This document shows, one piece after another, positions 16,560-24,530 of a stretch of DNA of 45,838 nt (its first letter is position 1; every line of letters begins with the position of its first letter). The translations under genes were made by a program, and so were the position numbers. The stretch is from UBA1368 sp964563125 (GTDB lineage Bacteria; Bacillota; Syntrophomonadia; Syntrophomonadales; Syntrophomonadaceae): positions 1 through 45,838 of the forward strand of contig CAZLVY010000010.1 in assembly GCA_964563125.1 (NCBI GenBank), in the 5' to 3' direction. A model generated the notes under the pieces. It saw nothing but the letters and a program-made list of their open reading frames with translations. It was not told the origin of the DNA and searched no databases.

Positions 16560-17534
16560 ATGCGCAGAATTAGTATCATAATTCTGTTAATAATCTCGGT
16601 CGGATTAGGCTGGTGGATATTTTACGGTCCCAATACCAAGACGTTAGAAAATCCAATTGATGCAGTTACACTGCTTAATCCAACCGGGCCCACTGTCATA
16701 CCTGTAGCAGCCTTAGCTGCTCAAAAAGTAGAGACCCCTATGGGAATAAATATCGAATACTGGAAAAATACAGATGAAGCAGTTGCCTCATTGGCTGCAG
16801 ATAAAAGTAATTTTGCCGTCTTGCCAGTTACTACCGCGGCTAATATTAATGCCAAAGGGATTGAATTGGTATTACTGGGAGTCCATGAATGGAAAGTGTT
16901 TTATATGATAGCGGGACAGGAAAATCTTTATAATGATATAGCTTCGCTAAAGGGTAAAAAAGTCTATACCCCGAACGGACGGGGAACAACGGTAGATATT
17001 TTACTTCGTTCCGCTCTGGCGGAAGCGGGATTAAATTCTGACAGTGATGTTAAGATAGTCTATGCACCACCCCAGGAAATTGTAGCATTGTTTAAGGCAG
17101 GTAAGGTAGAATATGCCGCGTTGCCTGAGCCGTTTGTCACTATGGCTATTGCCGGGACGGATGGAAAAATTGTGCTTGATTTTCAAGAATATTGGGGTGA
17201 TTTGAGTAAGGGCTCTGATAGAATACCTGTTGCTGGTTTGTTTGTTAAAAAAGATTTTTATGCAGCTCATCCAGCTGTAGCTGATCAGGTAGCAAATAGT
17301 CTGCTTGAGTCTACTGAATGGAGTAATAATAATATTGCGCAGACTTTGGAGTTAACCAGTGATCTTTTGCCGGTTCCAGCTAAATTAATGCAAGAAGCGC
17401 TGACACGAACAGATTTTTATTATATTCCTATTAAGGACTGCCAATCTGAAGTCGAATTATTTTTGGACAAGATGCAGGAGCTTTATCCGGAAGGTTTGCC
17501 CCAGATACCTGAAAAAGAGTTTTACGCAGAATGA
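16560..17534 (+). CDS. ABC transporter substrate-binding protein, SsuA/TauA/NMT1 type
   Basis: The 324-aa protein has an N-terminal hydrophobic signal-anchor (about 4-23) with no lipobox Cys. The rest is an NMT1/SsuA-like periplasmic-binding fold: it shows LNPTGPTVIPVAAL, LPVTTAANINAKG, KGKKVYTPNGRGTTVDILLRSAL and YAALPEPFVTMA. Relatives bind sulfonates, nitrate, aromatic acids or pyrimidine precursors; I cannot tell which here. The stop overlaps the permease start by 4 bases. No thiamine or other riboswitch is visible upstream. Confidence 0.85.
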   Translation: MRRISIIILLIISVGLGWWIFYGPNTKTLENPIDAVTLLNPTGPTVIPVAALAAQKVETPMGINIEYWKNTDEAVASLAADKSNFAVLPVTTAANINAKGIELVLLGVHEWKVFYMIAGQENLYNDIASLKGKKVYTPNGRGTTVDILLRSALAEAGLNSDSDVKIVYAPPQEIVALFKAGKVEYAALPEPFVTMAIAGTDGKIVLDFQEYWGDLSKGSDRIPVAGLFVKKDFYAAHPAVADQVANSLLESTEWSNNNIAQTLELTSDLLPVPAKLMQEALTRTDFYYIPIKDCQSEVELFLDKMQELYPEGLPQIPEKEFYAE

Positions 17535-18277
17535 AAACGCAAGTATATTACGTGCTCGGGGCGGTTATATTTGTATCTATATGGGAGATAGCAGCCCTTT
17601 TGCTGGGAGAAAGCCTTATTCTTCCCAACCCCATTGAAGTATTTAAACTATTCTTTTCTCTGTTAACTGAACCCAAAATCCTTACAGCAGCAATGGATAC
17701 TACCTGGAGAGTAGCGCTATCGCTGCTGTTAGTACTGGTTACGGGATTAACCATCGGGATTTTCTTGGGTTTATCAAAAAATGTTTATCAAATGTTCAGG
17801 CCGTTAATTATGGTTATTCAGGCTGTACCAGTAATATCCTGGTTATCACTGGTTCTCTTTGCATGGGGAATCGGCTGGCAAGCCCCACTCTTTATAGCTT
17901 TTCTGGCACTCCTGCCAATGGCCATTCTTACCACTATTTCCGGAGTTCATAATCTGGATATTAAACTTCTGGAAATGGCTGCGTTATATAAAGTTGGATT
18001 TAAACAGATTTTTAAAGATATTTATATAGGCTCGCTATTACCATTTGTGATAGCAGTTATTGATGTCAGCATCGGACAAGCCTGGAAAGTTATACTGGTG
18101 GCAGAATACTTATGTGGAGACAGCGGATTGGGAGTAGTAATACTGGCAGCCCGTTATCAGGTCAATGTAGTTGAAGTTTATGCAGTGACTCTTTTTGCTG
18201 TGTTGCTTGGCTTATTGACAGAACGAGTTATCAAATCAGGTTTAAGAAGGGTAACAAAAAAATGGGCGGTAGTTTGA
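17531..18277 (+). CDS. ABC transporter permease, SsuC/TauC type
   Basis: The 248-aa protein has about six membrane segments and the permease coupling loop EMAALYKVGFKQIFKDIYIGSLLPF near residues 148-175. It fits the binding-protein-dependent permease family with its SsuC/TauC-like length. The start ATG lies inside the ATGA overlap with the binding-protein gene, and its end overlaps the ATPase gene by 16 bases, so the three genes form one tight operon. Confidence 0.88.
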   Translation: MKTQVYYVLGAVIFVSIWEIAALLLGESLILPNPIEVFKLFFSLLTEPKILTAAMDTTWRVALSLLLVLVTGLTIGIFLGLSKNVYQMFRPLIMVIQAVPVISWLSLVLFAWGIGWQAPLFIAFLALLPMAILTTISGVHNLDIKLLEMAALYKVGFKQIFKDIYIGSLLPFVIAVIDVSIGQAWKVILVAEYLCGDSGLGVVILAARYQVNVVEVYAVTLFAVLLGLLTERVIKSGLRRVTKKWAVV

Positions 18278-18966
18278 TTTTAAAGGGAGTTAACAAATCA
18301 TATGGAAATCTTCAAGTATTGCATGATTTCAACCTGGAAGTCGCATCAGCAGAAAAAATTGTTTTGCTGGGAGCATCAGGAGCAGGAAAAACTACCTTTT
18401 TAAATATTATTGCCGGACTGGAAGCTCCTTCATCAGGTCAGATTGTTATATCAGCTGAACGCATTGGCATGGTATTTCAAGAACCCCGTCTAATTCCATG
18501 GCGCACTGTCAGGCAAAATATGTTATTTGTAAACCCTGATGGGGATGTTGAGAGTATTCTTTTTAACCTCAGACTAAAGGATTTTGCCGAGTATTACCCC
18601 AATCAGTTAAGCGGGGGCATGCAACAACGGGTGAATCTGGGACGAGCCTTGATAATTAGTCCTGATCTGCTGATTTTAGATGAAGCATTCGGGTCGCTGG
18701 ATGTGCCGGTTAAAATGAGTATTATCAAGGATATGATGGCTCAGTGGAGTAAAAAGAAATGTACCATAATTGCTGTTACCCATGATTTAAAGGAAGCATT
18801 ATATATAGCTGACCGCATACTCATTATGGGGAGTGAACCTGGTGTAATCAAACATGATTTCAAGGTAGAATTAGGCCATGAAAGGAACTTCTTTGATCCC
18901 GAACTGCTTCTTCTGGAAAGCCGTTTGCTGCAAATCATGCAAACTATAGAGAATTATGTTGGTTAA
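18262..18966 (+). CDS. ABC transporter ATP-binding protein, SsuB/TauB type
   Basis: The 234-aa ATPase has Walker A GASGAGKTT near residue 37, Q-loop VFQEPRLIPW, signature LSGGMQQR near 117 and Walker B LLILDEAFGSLD. The VFQEPRLIPWRTV form is typical of the nitrate/sulfonate/taurine transporter class. It energises import by the permease at 17531. A terminator follows at 19001. Confidence 0.9.
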   Translation: MGGSLILKGVNKSYGNLQVLHDFNLEVASAEKIVLLGASGAGKTTFLNIIAGLEAPSSGQIVISAERIGMVFQEPRLIPWRTVRQNMLFVNPDGDVESILFNLRLKDFAEYYPNQLSGGMQQRVNLGRALIISPDLLILDEAFGSLDVPVKMSIIKDMMAQWSKKKCTIIAVTHDLKEALYIADRILIMGSEPGVIKHDFKVELGHERNFFDPELLLLESRLLQIMQTIENYVG

Positions 18967-19000
18967 TTTCATCGATTAAATCAGGACTAGGTATACAAAC

Positions 19001-19025
19001 AAAAAAGCGGTAAAACCGCTTTTTA
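19001..19025. terminator. Bidirectional intrinsic terminator
   Basis: AAAAAGCGG and CCGCTTTTT form a 9-bp stem with loop TAAAA. A runs and T runs on both sides allow it to end the ABC operon on the plus strand and the small minus-strand gene at 19040-19183. Confidence 0.85.
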
Positions 19026-19039
19026 GAATAAATTTTTTC

Positions 19040-19183
19040 TTAAAATACATTTCCGCCAAAAAGATATCCAATATAGAATACTGCACCAATAGCAATTACA
19101 TGCCATACCCACCAACCTGTTTTAAGGAAATTAAATGTTCCCAGGTCGTAACCATTTTCTGTTTTCATTTCGCTATTTTCCAT
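19040..19183 (-). CDS. Small single-pass membrane protein, 47 aa
   Basis: ATG at 19183 is preceded by a strong AGGAGG ribosome site 5 bases upstream, and the 47-codon frame ends in TAA at 19040. The N-terminal 20 residues are polar (begins MENSEMKTENGYDLGTFNF). A hydrophobic segment rich in Trp, Val, Ile, Gly and Tyr runs from about residue 23 to 43 and is probably one membrane helix. It lies between the ABC operon and the aminotransferase fusion gene, on the opposite strand. I do not recognise the family; the good ribosome site, the membrane segment and the terminator downstream support a real gene. Confidence 0.65.
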   Translation of the reverse strand: MENSEMKTENGYDLGTFNFLKTGWWVWHVIAIGAVFYIGYLFGGNVF

Positions 19184-19275
19184 AATGACCTCCTAATTAT
19201 ATCCTGAATCTTTATATATAATATTGCCCGGAAATAATATTTTATACTTTAATTACCATTTTTATTTTAATTAAT

Positions 19276-19303
19276 TTGACAAAGGCTAAATTATCTATAA
19301 AAT
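19276..19303 (+). promoter_or_regulatory. Predicted promoter of the aminotransferase fusion gene
   Basis: A perfect -35 box TTGACA (19276-19281) is followed after 16 bases by TAAAAT (19298-19303). It sits about 50 bases before the ATG at 19356, with AAGGAGGGG as ribosome site. Confidence 0.65.
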
Positions 19304-19321
19304 ATATATAGTTATAGAGGT

Positions 19322-19337
19322 TGCACAAATCTGTGCA
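19322..19337 (+). promoter_or_regulatory. Possible operator palindrome
   Basis: TGCACA and TGTGCA form an exact 6-bp inverted repeat with a 4-base spacer, just downstream of the expected transcription start. The position would let a dimeric repressor block elongation. The same half sites recur further apart at 24399-24427. Confidence 0.35.
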
Positions 19338-19355
19338 CATATAAGGAGGGGTTTT

Positions 19356-22037
19356 ATGCCTGCTAATCGCAAAGATTTATTTAATCCTACAATAGTTGAA
19401 GTACTGCAAACCTTTAAAATCGACAAAGAATATATAGAAGGACAAGGCAATTATTTAGTCGATGCGGAAGGTATAAGGTATTTAGATTTTATAGCTCAGT
19501 ATGGTGCTGTACCTTTTGGGTATAATCCTGATTTTATCTGGGAAGCTCTGGACCGGGTTCGTAAAACAAATATTCCCTCACTGGTACAACCGTCAATACC
19601 GGTGGAAGCTGTAAAACTAGCCAATAAACTGGCCGATTCTTCCCCCGGGAATTTATGCTATGCAACATTTGCCCAGAGTGGTGCGGAAGCAGTAGAAGCG
19701 GCTTTTAAATTAGCCCGTTCAGCAACTGGTAAAAAAATAATAATTTCTACTGAACGTAGTTTTCATGGTAAAACTCTGGGAGCCCTTTCTGCAACGGGAC
19801 GTGAAATTTATCAGACCCCCTTTGATGCTCCTGCGCCCCATTTTGAATATATTCCTTTTAATGATGCCGAAGCGCTTAAGAGCGTTCTGAATGAGAAGGC
19901 AGAGCAGGTTGCAGCTTTTATAGTTGAACCGGTCCAGGGTGAGGGTGGTATAATTCCTGCTAAACCAGGTTATCTAAAGCAAATACAAAATATTTGCCGT
20001 GAATATGGAGTAGTTTTTATTGTCGATGAAATTCAGACAGGATTAGGCAGAACCGGATATTTATTTGCCTGTGATGAAGAAGGAATTGAACCTGATATCA
20101 TGCTTTTGGCTAAAGCATTAGGAGGCGGAATGCTGCCGATCGGAGTATGCTTAAGCACTCCGCAGGTATATAATGATGATTTTGGTTCATTACACAGTTC
20201 CACCTTTGCCAATAACAATCTGACCTGTGCAGTAGGAAGTGCAGTAATAGATGAACTACTCAGTAATGATCGTCAAATAATAAAAGAAATCAAAGCTAAA
20301 GGTGAATATCTTTTAGATAAAGCTCAAAAACTAGCCGTGACTTTTCCGGAAGTAATTAAAGAAGTACGCGGCAAAGGCCTGATGGTAGGTATGGAATTTT
20401 GTGATCTGGATGATTGTGGATCTTTTGATATGGTTTATCTGGCTGATAGGAAAGGCTTTACAGGACTCTTAGCTGGCTACCTCCTAAATTGTCATCAAAT
20501 TCGTATTGCGCCATTCTTGAATAATCCTATGACTTTAAGGTTGCAGCCTACATTTAATATAACTTATGAAGAAATAGATTTTGTAATGGAGAAGATTAAC
20601 ATCATCTGCAATATTATGAATATGAAAGACTATGCCAAGCTATATAGTTATTTGCTTGATGATAATAAAACACCTGATAAAATAAAGGATTATCGATTAA
20701 AAAGTAAGACTATAAATTCTTCCCATCTGCAAGAAGGTGAAACTGCAGAAGAAAAATTTGCTTTTCTCATTCACTACCCGGCACCAGAGGATGTGGTAGC
20801 TAATAACCCATCATTTGAAATTTTTACCCGTGAGGAAATTTATCAATTGATGGAATGGGAAAGTAAAAATAACGAACCAGGAATAGTTTGTCACATGCCG
20901 GCTATTAAGTCTAAAAATGGGAAAATAGCAGAAGGATGGCTAATAGGAGTTCCATATGGTGCCCGCCAGATAATGAATCTGCCTCGTGAAGAAGTAGTTG
21001 AAGTAATAGAGCAAGCAGTAGATATAGGGCGTGATCTTGGCGCTAAAATTGTTGGACTGGGAGCATTAACTTCGGTAGTGACCAGGGGAGGAAGAGCAGT
21101 ACAGGGAAGAGATGTAGCTATTACCAGCGGCAATAGTTTTACTGTATTAATGGCTATGGAAGCACTTTATATGGGTGCTGAAAAAATGCGTAAAGATTTA
21201 AGTTATGCCCAGGGAGCAGTAGTAGGTGCTAGCGGTTCAATTGGCAGAACCTGTGCTCTTATGCTGTCAGAAGAATTGAAACATATTACTCTTTTGGGTA
21301 ATTCCGACCATCCGGTCAGCAGCAAGAATCGGTTAAATTCTCTGGCTCAGGAAATAATTGATTTAGCCGTTAAACACAGAGCTGCAGGTAGAGTGGGCGG
21401 ATTAAGCAGTTGGCTGGAAGATGTGGTAAAAAGCTTGGCTAAAGATAAATCCTCAAAGGGATTATCATATTGGCAGGACATTAATCATGGTGATAATCTT
21501 TCAATGGTCAAACTGAATGAAATTTGTGCTTATTTACAAATACCTGCGCCGCTTACTTTAAGCATAGATATTGATAAAGACCTGGTGGATTGTGATTTAA
21601 TAGTTGCTGCCAGTAATTCACCGGAATATCTCATTCATCCTCACCATTTAAAAGCGGGGGCAGTAGTATGTGATGTGGCCAGACCGGCAGATATTTCTCC
21701 GGAAGTATATAAAACCCGTGATGATGTGTTGATATTAGAGGGAGGTCTGGTTAATTTTCCTGATCAGATTAGATTTGGACCTAATTTAGGTTACCGGGAT
21801 GGTGTCAACATGGCTTGTTTATCTGAAACCGTACTGCTGGCTCTGGAAGGTGATTATCAGGATTACAGCATAGGAATGAAACTACCCATGGAAACTGTTA
21901 ATTACCTAAGGGCTTTAGGTAAAAAGCATGGATTTTCCCTGGCGGGATTAATGATGGGCAATAAAGAAATAACCGATAAAGATATTGAAAATATATATCA
22001 TAGGTCAATACAATTAAAACATGTTGAGAATGTATAG
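19356..22037 (+). CDS. Class III aminotransferase fused to an acyl-ACP-reductase-like domain
   Basis: The 893-aa protein has two enzyme domains. Residues 1 to about 425 are a class III PLP aminotransferase, with FIVDEIQTGLGRTG and the PLP lysine Lys253 in LAKALGGGMLPIG. Residues about 460-893 resemble the cyanobacterial long-chain acyl-ACP reductase: IVGLGALTSVVTRGG, a TSGN-type motif, the nucleotide motif VGASGSIGRT near 624, and NMACLSETVLLALEG, whose Cys821 aligns with the acyl-thioester cysteine of that enzyme. The predicted reaction is reduction of an acyl thioester to an aldehyde, then transamination to a primary amine. The gene stands alone with its own promoter. Substrate chain length is unknown. 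Confidence 0.85.
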   Translation: MPANRKDLFNPTIVEVLQTFKIDKEYIEGQGNYLVDAEGIRYLDFIAQYGAVPFGYNPDFIWEALDRVRKTNIPSLVQPSIPVEAVKLANKLADSSPGNLCYATFAQSGAEAVEAAFKLARSATGKKIIISTERSFHGKTLGALSATGREIYQTPFDAPAPHFEYIPFNDAEALKSVLNEKAEQVAAFIVEPVQGEGGIIPAKPGYLKQIQNICREYGVVFIVDEIQTGLGRTGYLFACDEEGIEPDIMLLAKALGGGMLPIGVCLSTPQVYNDDFGSLHSSTFANNNLTCAVGSAVIDELLSNDRQIIKEIKAKGEYLLDKAQKLAVTFPEVIKEVRGKGLMVGMEFCDLDDCGSFDMVYLADRKGFTGLLAGYLLNCHQIRIAPFLNNPMTLRLQPTFNITYEEIDFVMEKINIICNIMNMKDYAKLYSYLLDDNKTPDKIKDYRLKSKTINSSHLQEGETAEEKFAFLIHYPAPEDVVANNPSFEIFTREEIYQLMEWESKNNEPGIVCHMPAIKSKNGKIAEGWLIGVPYGARQIMNLPREEVVEVIEQAVDIGRDLGAKIVGLGALTSVVTRGGRAVQGRDVAITSGNSFTVLMAMEALYMGAEKMRKDLSYAQGAVVGASGSIGRTCALMLSEELKHITLLGNSDHPVSSKNRLNSLAQEIIDLAVKHRAAGRVGGLSSWLEDVVKSLAKDKSSKGLSYWQDINHGDNLSMVKLNEICAYLQIPAPLTLSIDIDKDLVDCDLIVAASNSPEYLIHPHHLKAGAVVCDVARPADISPEVYKTRDDVLILEGGLVNFPDQIRFGPNLGYRDGVNMACLSETVLLALEGDYQDYSIGMKLPMETVNYLRALGKKHGFSLAGLMMGNKEITDKDIENIYHRSIQLKHVENV

Positions 22038-22101
22038 ATAGGAATAACAGAGCGCCAAGCTCTATTCAGAACGTCAAATAAGGCCAATAGCTTCCTTAAT
22101 A

Positions 22102-22478
22102 GTATCGCATGCGATACATTGTAGTGCCCTTGGGTGCTTCCTTGGTCGTATCGCNNNNNNNNNNNNNNNNNNNNNNNNNNNNNNNNNNNNNNNNNNNNNN
22201 NNNNNNNNNNNNNNNNNNNNNNNNNNNNNNNNNNNNNNNNNNNNNNNNNNNNNNTAGTATCGCATGCGATACATTGTAGTGCCCTTGGGTGCTTCCTTGG
22301 TCGTATCGCATGCGATACATTGTAGTGCCCTTGGGTGCTTCCTTAATAGTATCGCATGCGATACATTGTAGTGCCCTTGGGTGCTTCCTTGGTCGTATCG
22401 CGTGCGATACATTGTAGTGCCCGTGGGTGCAACCTTAATAGTATGCGATACATCAGTAGTGCCATTGGGTGCTGCGTT
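22102..22478. repeat. 46-bp tandem palindromic repeats
   Basis: Units start at 22102, 22148 (then the gap), 22257, 22303, 22349, 22395 and a degenerate one at 22441, exactly 46 bases apart outside the gap. Each begins with GTATCGCATGCGATAC, a perfect 16-bp palindrome, followed by ATTGTAGTGCCCTTGGGTGC and TTCCTT. Linkers of GGTC and AATA alternate, giving a 92-bp higher-order period. The unit at 22395 has GTATCGC/GCGATAC arms around GT. There are no unique spacers, so this is not a CRISPR array. It resembles a REP/BIME-type element. Confidence 0.9.
22155..22254. other. Assembly gap inside the tandem repeats
   Basis: One hundred N break the 46-bp repeat array. The true number of units is unknown because short reads cannot resolve the array. 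Confidence 0.9.
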
Positions 22479-22563
22479 AAATCGGAAGTGCCGTTTAATC
22501 GACGTACCTCATGTACGCCTCAATAACTGCCCTTTCGATTGCCTTACTCTGACAACATTGTTA

Positions 22564-22598
22564 GTTCGCGGAGCGAACATTGTAGTACCCTTGGGTGC
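22564..22598 (+). repeat. Diverged copy of the 46-bp repeat unit
   Basis: GTTCGC-GGA-GCGAAC forms a hairpin and is followed by ATTGTAGTACCCTTGGGTGC, which matches the repeat core with one change. The palindrome differs from the main array, but both arms changed together. Between 22479 and 22563 I see no gene, only partial resemblance to the unit. Confidence 0.65.
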
Positions 22599-22641
22599 CT
22601 TTTTTGCTCGCTCTGTCTTTTTGCAGGATAAAAATACGAAG

Positions 22642-23118
22642 ATGGAGAAAATAATCATAACTTCTAGAGGCAAATCAAAAAGTGAGGGATTCAAGTTGAA
22701 TATACAGGAAATTACTATCAAAGCAAATGGCAAGTGGTATTTTGGAGAAGCTGAAATGTTCAGACGTAATATTCTTAATATACTGGCGTCTAATATTGAA
22801 AGGGACAATGAGGGGCAATACTTTATAAAAATTGGTGAAGATACTAATCCAATTACAGTAGAAGATGTTCCATTTCTGGCCACCGGCATAAAAGAAAACG
22901 CAGATCAGACTATTACTCTGGTATTTCACGATTTGCAGGAGATGTCGCTTAATAAACGGATGAGACTGACGCTTAAAAAAGATGTCCCTTATATTGATTA
23001 TAAATGGGAAGTAGATACCCGCCTGAGCAGGGGCGTATACTGGAAATTAAGCGATTGGTTTGAATTTGAAGATGATAAAATATATATTAACCCTCCCACC
23101 ACTATAAATGAAAAATAA
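22642..23118 (+). CDS. DUF1285 family protein
   Basis: The frame is open upstream through the repeats, but the protein proper begins at the ATG at 22642 (158 aa). A weak AGGA site lies about 12 bases upstream. The sequence matches the DUF1285 pattern: IKANGKWYFGEAEM, FRRNILNILASNI, YFIKIGEDTNPITVEDVPF and a C-terminal RGVYWKLSDWFE. Family members are small cytoplasmic proteins of unknown function with solved folds. The gene sits alone between the repeats and a terminator. Confidence 0.75.
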   Translation: MEKIIITSRGKSKSEGFKLNIQEITIKANGKWYFGEAEMFRRNILNILASNIERDNEGQYFIKIGEDTNPITVEDVPFLATGIKENADQTITLVFHDLQEMSLNKRMRLTLKKDVPYIDYKWEVDTRLSRGVYWKLSDWFEFEDDKIYINPPTTINEK

Positions 23119-23143
23119 GAATTTTCCCATTTAGAAAAAAAAG

Positions 23144-23179
23144 CAAAAAAAAAGGGCTAATGACGACCTAATAGCCCTT
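23144..23179 (-). terminator. Terminator of the radical SAM gene, possibly bidirectional
   Basis: AAGGGCTA (23152-23159) and TAGCCCTT (23172-23179) form an 8-bp stem. On the minus strand it runs straight into about eight T, so it ends the gene at 23377-24252. It may also end the DUF1285 gene on the plus strand. The rest of 23180-23376 holds a short 7-bp hairpin (AATACAC/GTGTATT) and nothing else I can name. Confidence 0.75.
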
Positions 23180-23376
23180 AAAATATTGGTAATACACCAC
23201 AATATGTGTATTCCCCCCCTGCCCTTTATTATGCAAGAAAGATGCCATGTGGGCATAGAATCTGTAAATCAAGCAGAGCCGCAGAGTTAATGGATTAATA
23301 AAAAATATCTATGATTAAAAGTTTTCAAATTGAGACGAAAAATTTATCAAATATGAGATTATTCTCAAAGAAGAGA

Positions 23377-24252
23377 TTACAATCTGCTTATATTAGCAGG
23401 CCTGAAACGGGATTCATCATAAGTTAAAGCTTTATCAATCTGATTAAGCATTTCTTCGCGATCATCAGGTATCATACCGCTTACATCCCAATAATTAGCT
23501 ACATGGTCACTTAATACCATAGTTTGGTCGCAGTTCAGATTTTCAATCAGCAGTCTTATTTCTCTTAATGCCTGATGAGGAGTTAAAAGCTGAAATGTTC
23601 CTTGACGGTAGTCTTCGTATAAAGGAGTACCGGGTACAGGTACGAAAGTTCTTATCCTTACGAAATCAGGACTAAAAGCACTTAATGCTTTGGCACTGTT
23701 GATAGCGTGCTCTTTGGTACGTTCAAGTCCGCCGATACCGGTTAAATAATATTCACTGGTTTGAATGCCGGCTGCCTTCAACTTCAATCCGGCAGCAATG
23801 ATCTCTTCAGCAGTAGTTCCTTTATTAACTCGTTTTAAAGTTTCATCATCACCGCTCTCCATCCCGGTATGAATCCTGGTTAAACCTGCTTCGCGCAAAC
23901 GTATTAAATCGGCTTCACTTTTTTTATTTATAAAACGGGCTGAACCGTAAACTGTTATTCGCTCCAAATGGGGGAATAACTCTTTGGCATATGTGATTAT
24001 TTCCAACAACTGTTCTGTCTTCATTATTATCGTATTGCCATCGGGAAAGAAAAGGGAAGGTATAAAATCACCATAATAATCGCGGGCGGCAGTTAAATCT
24101 TCTTTTATGTCTTCGACCGATCTGATCCGAAATTTAGTATCTTTATACATCGTACAGAAGGTGCATTTATTATGAGGACATCCTATAGTAGCCTGAATTA
24201 AGAGACTGTTAGCTTCACTGGGCGGACGATATATTGTTCCTTCGTAACGCAT
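23377..24252 (-). CDS. Radical SAM protein
   Basis: The 291-aa protein has an N-terminal cluster motif GCPHNKCTFCTMYK (C-x4-C-x2-C near residue 28), followed by FFPDGNTIIMK, RITVYGSARFI and HTGMESGDDETLKRVNKG. These are typical of the Elp3/MiaB/NifB-like radical SAM group that uses a [4Fe-4S] cluster and S-adenosylmethionine. No B12 or TRAM domain is present. The substrate is unknown. The start has AGGAGG upstream, and a terminator lies at 23144-23179. Confidence 0.82.
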   Translation of the reverse strand: MRYEGTIYRPPSEANSLLIQATIGCPHNKCTFCTMYKDTKFRIRSVEDIKEDLTAARDYYGDFIPSLFFPDGNTIIMKTEQLLEIITYAKELFPHLERITVYGSARFINKKSEADLIRLREAGLTRIHTGMESGDDETLKRVNKGTTAEEIIAAGLKLKAAGIQTSEYYLTGIGGLERTKEHAINSAKALSAFSPDFVRIRTFVPVPGTPLYEDYRQGTFQLLTPHQALREIRLLIENLNCDQTMVLSDHVANYWDVSGMIPDDREEMLNQIDKALTYDESRFRPANISRL

Positions 24253-24398
24253 TAATAAACCTCCTCTAATCTTTATTTTAAATACGCTTCACATTGATAT
24301 TATATTATTTATAGATTTAAAACTAGTTTATCTAAAAAATAATTATCTAATAATTTTTCCATAAGATAAAAAATGGTATGAATAAGGTAAAAAGGCTC

Positions 24399-24427
24399 TG
24401 CACACGAATATTAAGCTAAAATGTGCA
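24399..24427. promoter_or_regulatory. TGCACA/TGTGCA half-site pair
   Basis: TGCACA at 24399-24404 and TGTGCA at 24422-24427 form an inverted pair with a 17-base spacer, about 105 bases before the response regulator start. The half sites equal those at 19322-19337. This may be chance. Confidence 0.2.
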
Positions 24428-24530
24428 TAAAAAAGGATTTCGAGTTGTTTTATACCCTGAAAACCTATATATTTAAGAAGATAAGAAAGAATTATGAAAG
24501 TTACCGACTATTGTTGAGGAGTTGGATAAT

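Noticed and set aside
22074..22412. Minus-strand repeat-encoded protein
   Set aside because: The 46-bp period rotates the frame, codons are dictated by palindromes, and the frame crosses N.
22102..22478. CRISPR array
   Set aside because: Units are directly adjacent with 4-base linkers and no unique spacers; no cas genes are present.
23195..23225. Second terminator near 23200
   Set aside because: The 7-bp hairpin is followed by C rather than T and has no clear gene to end.
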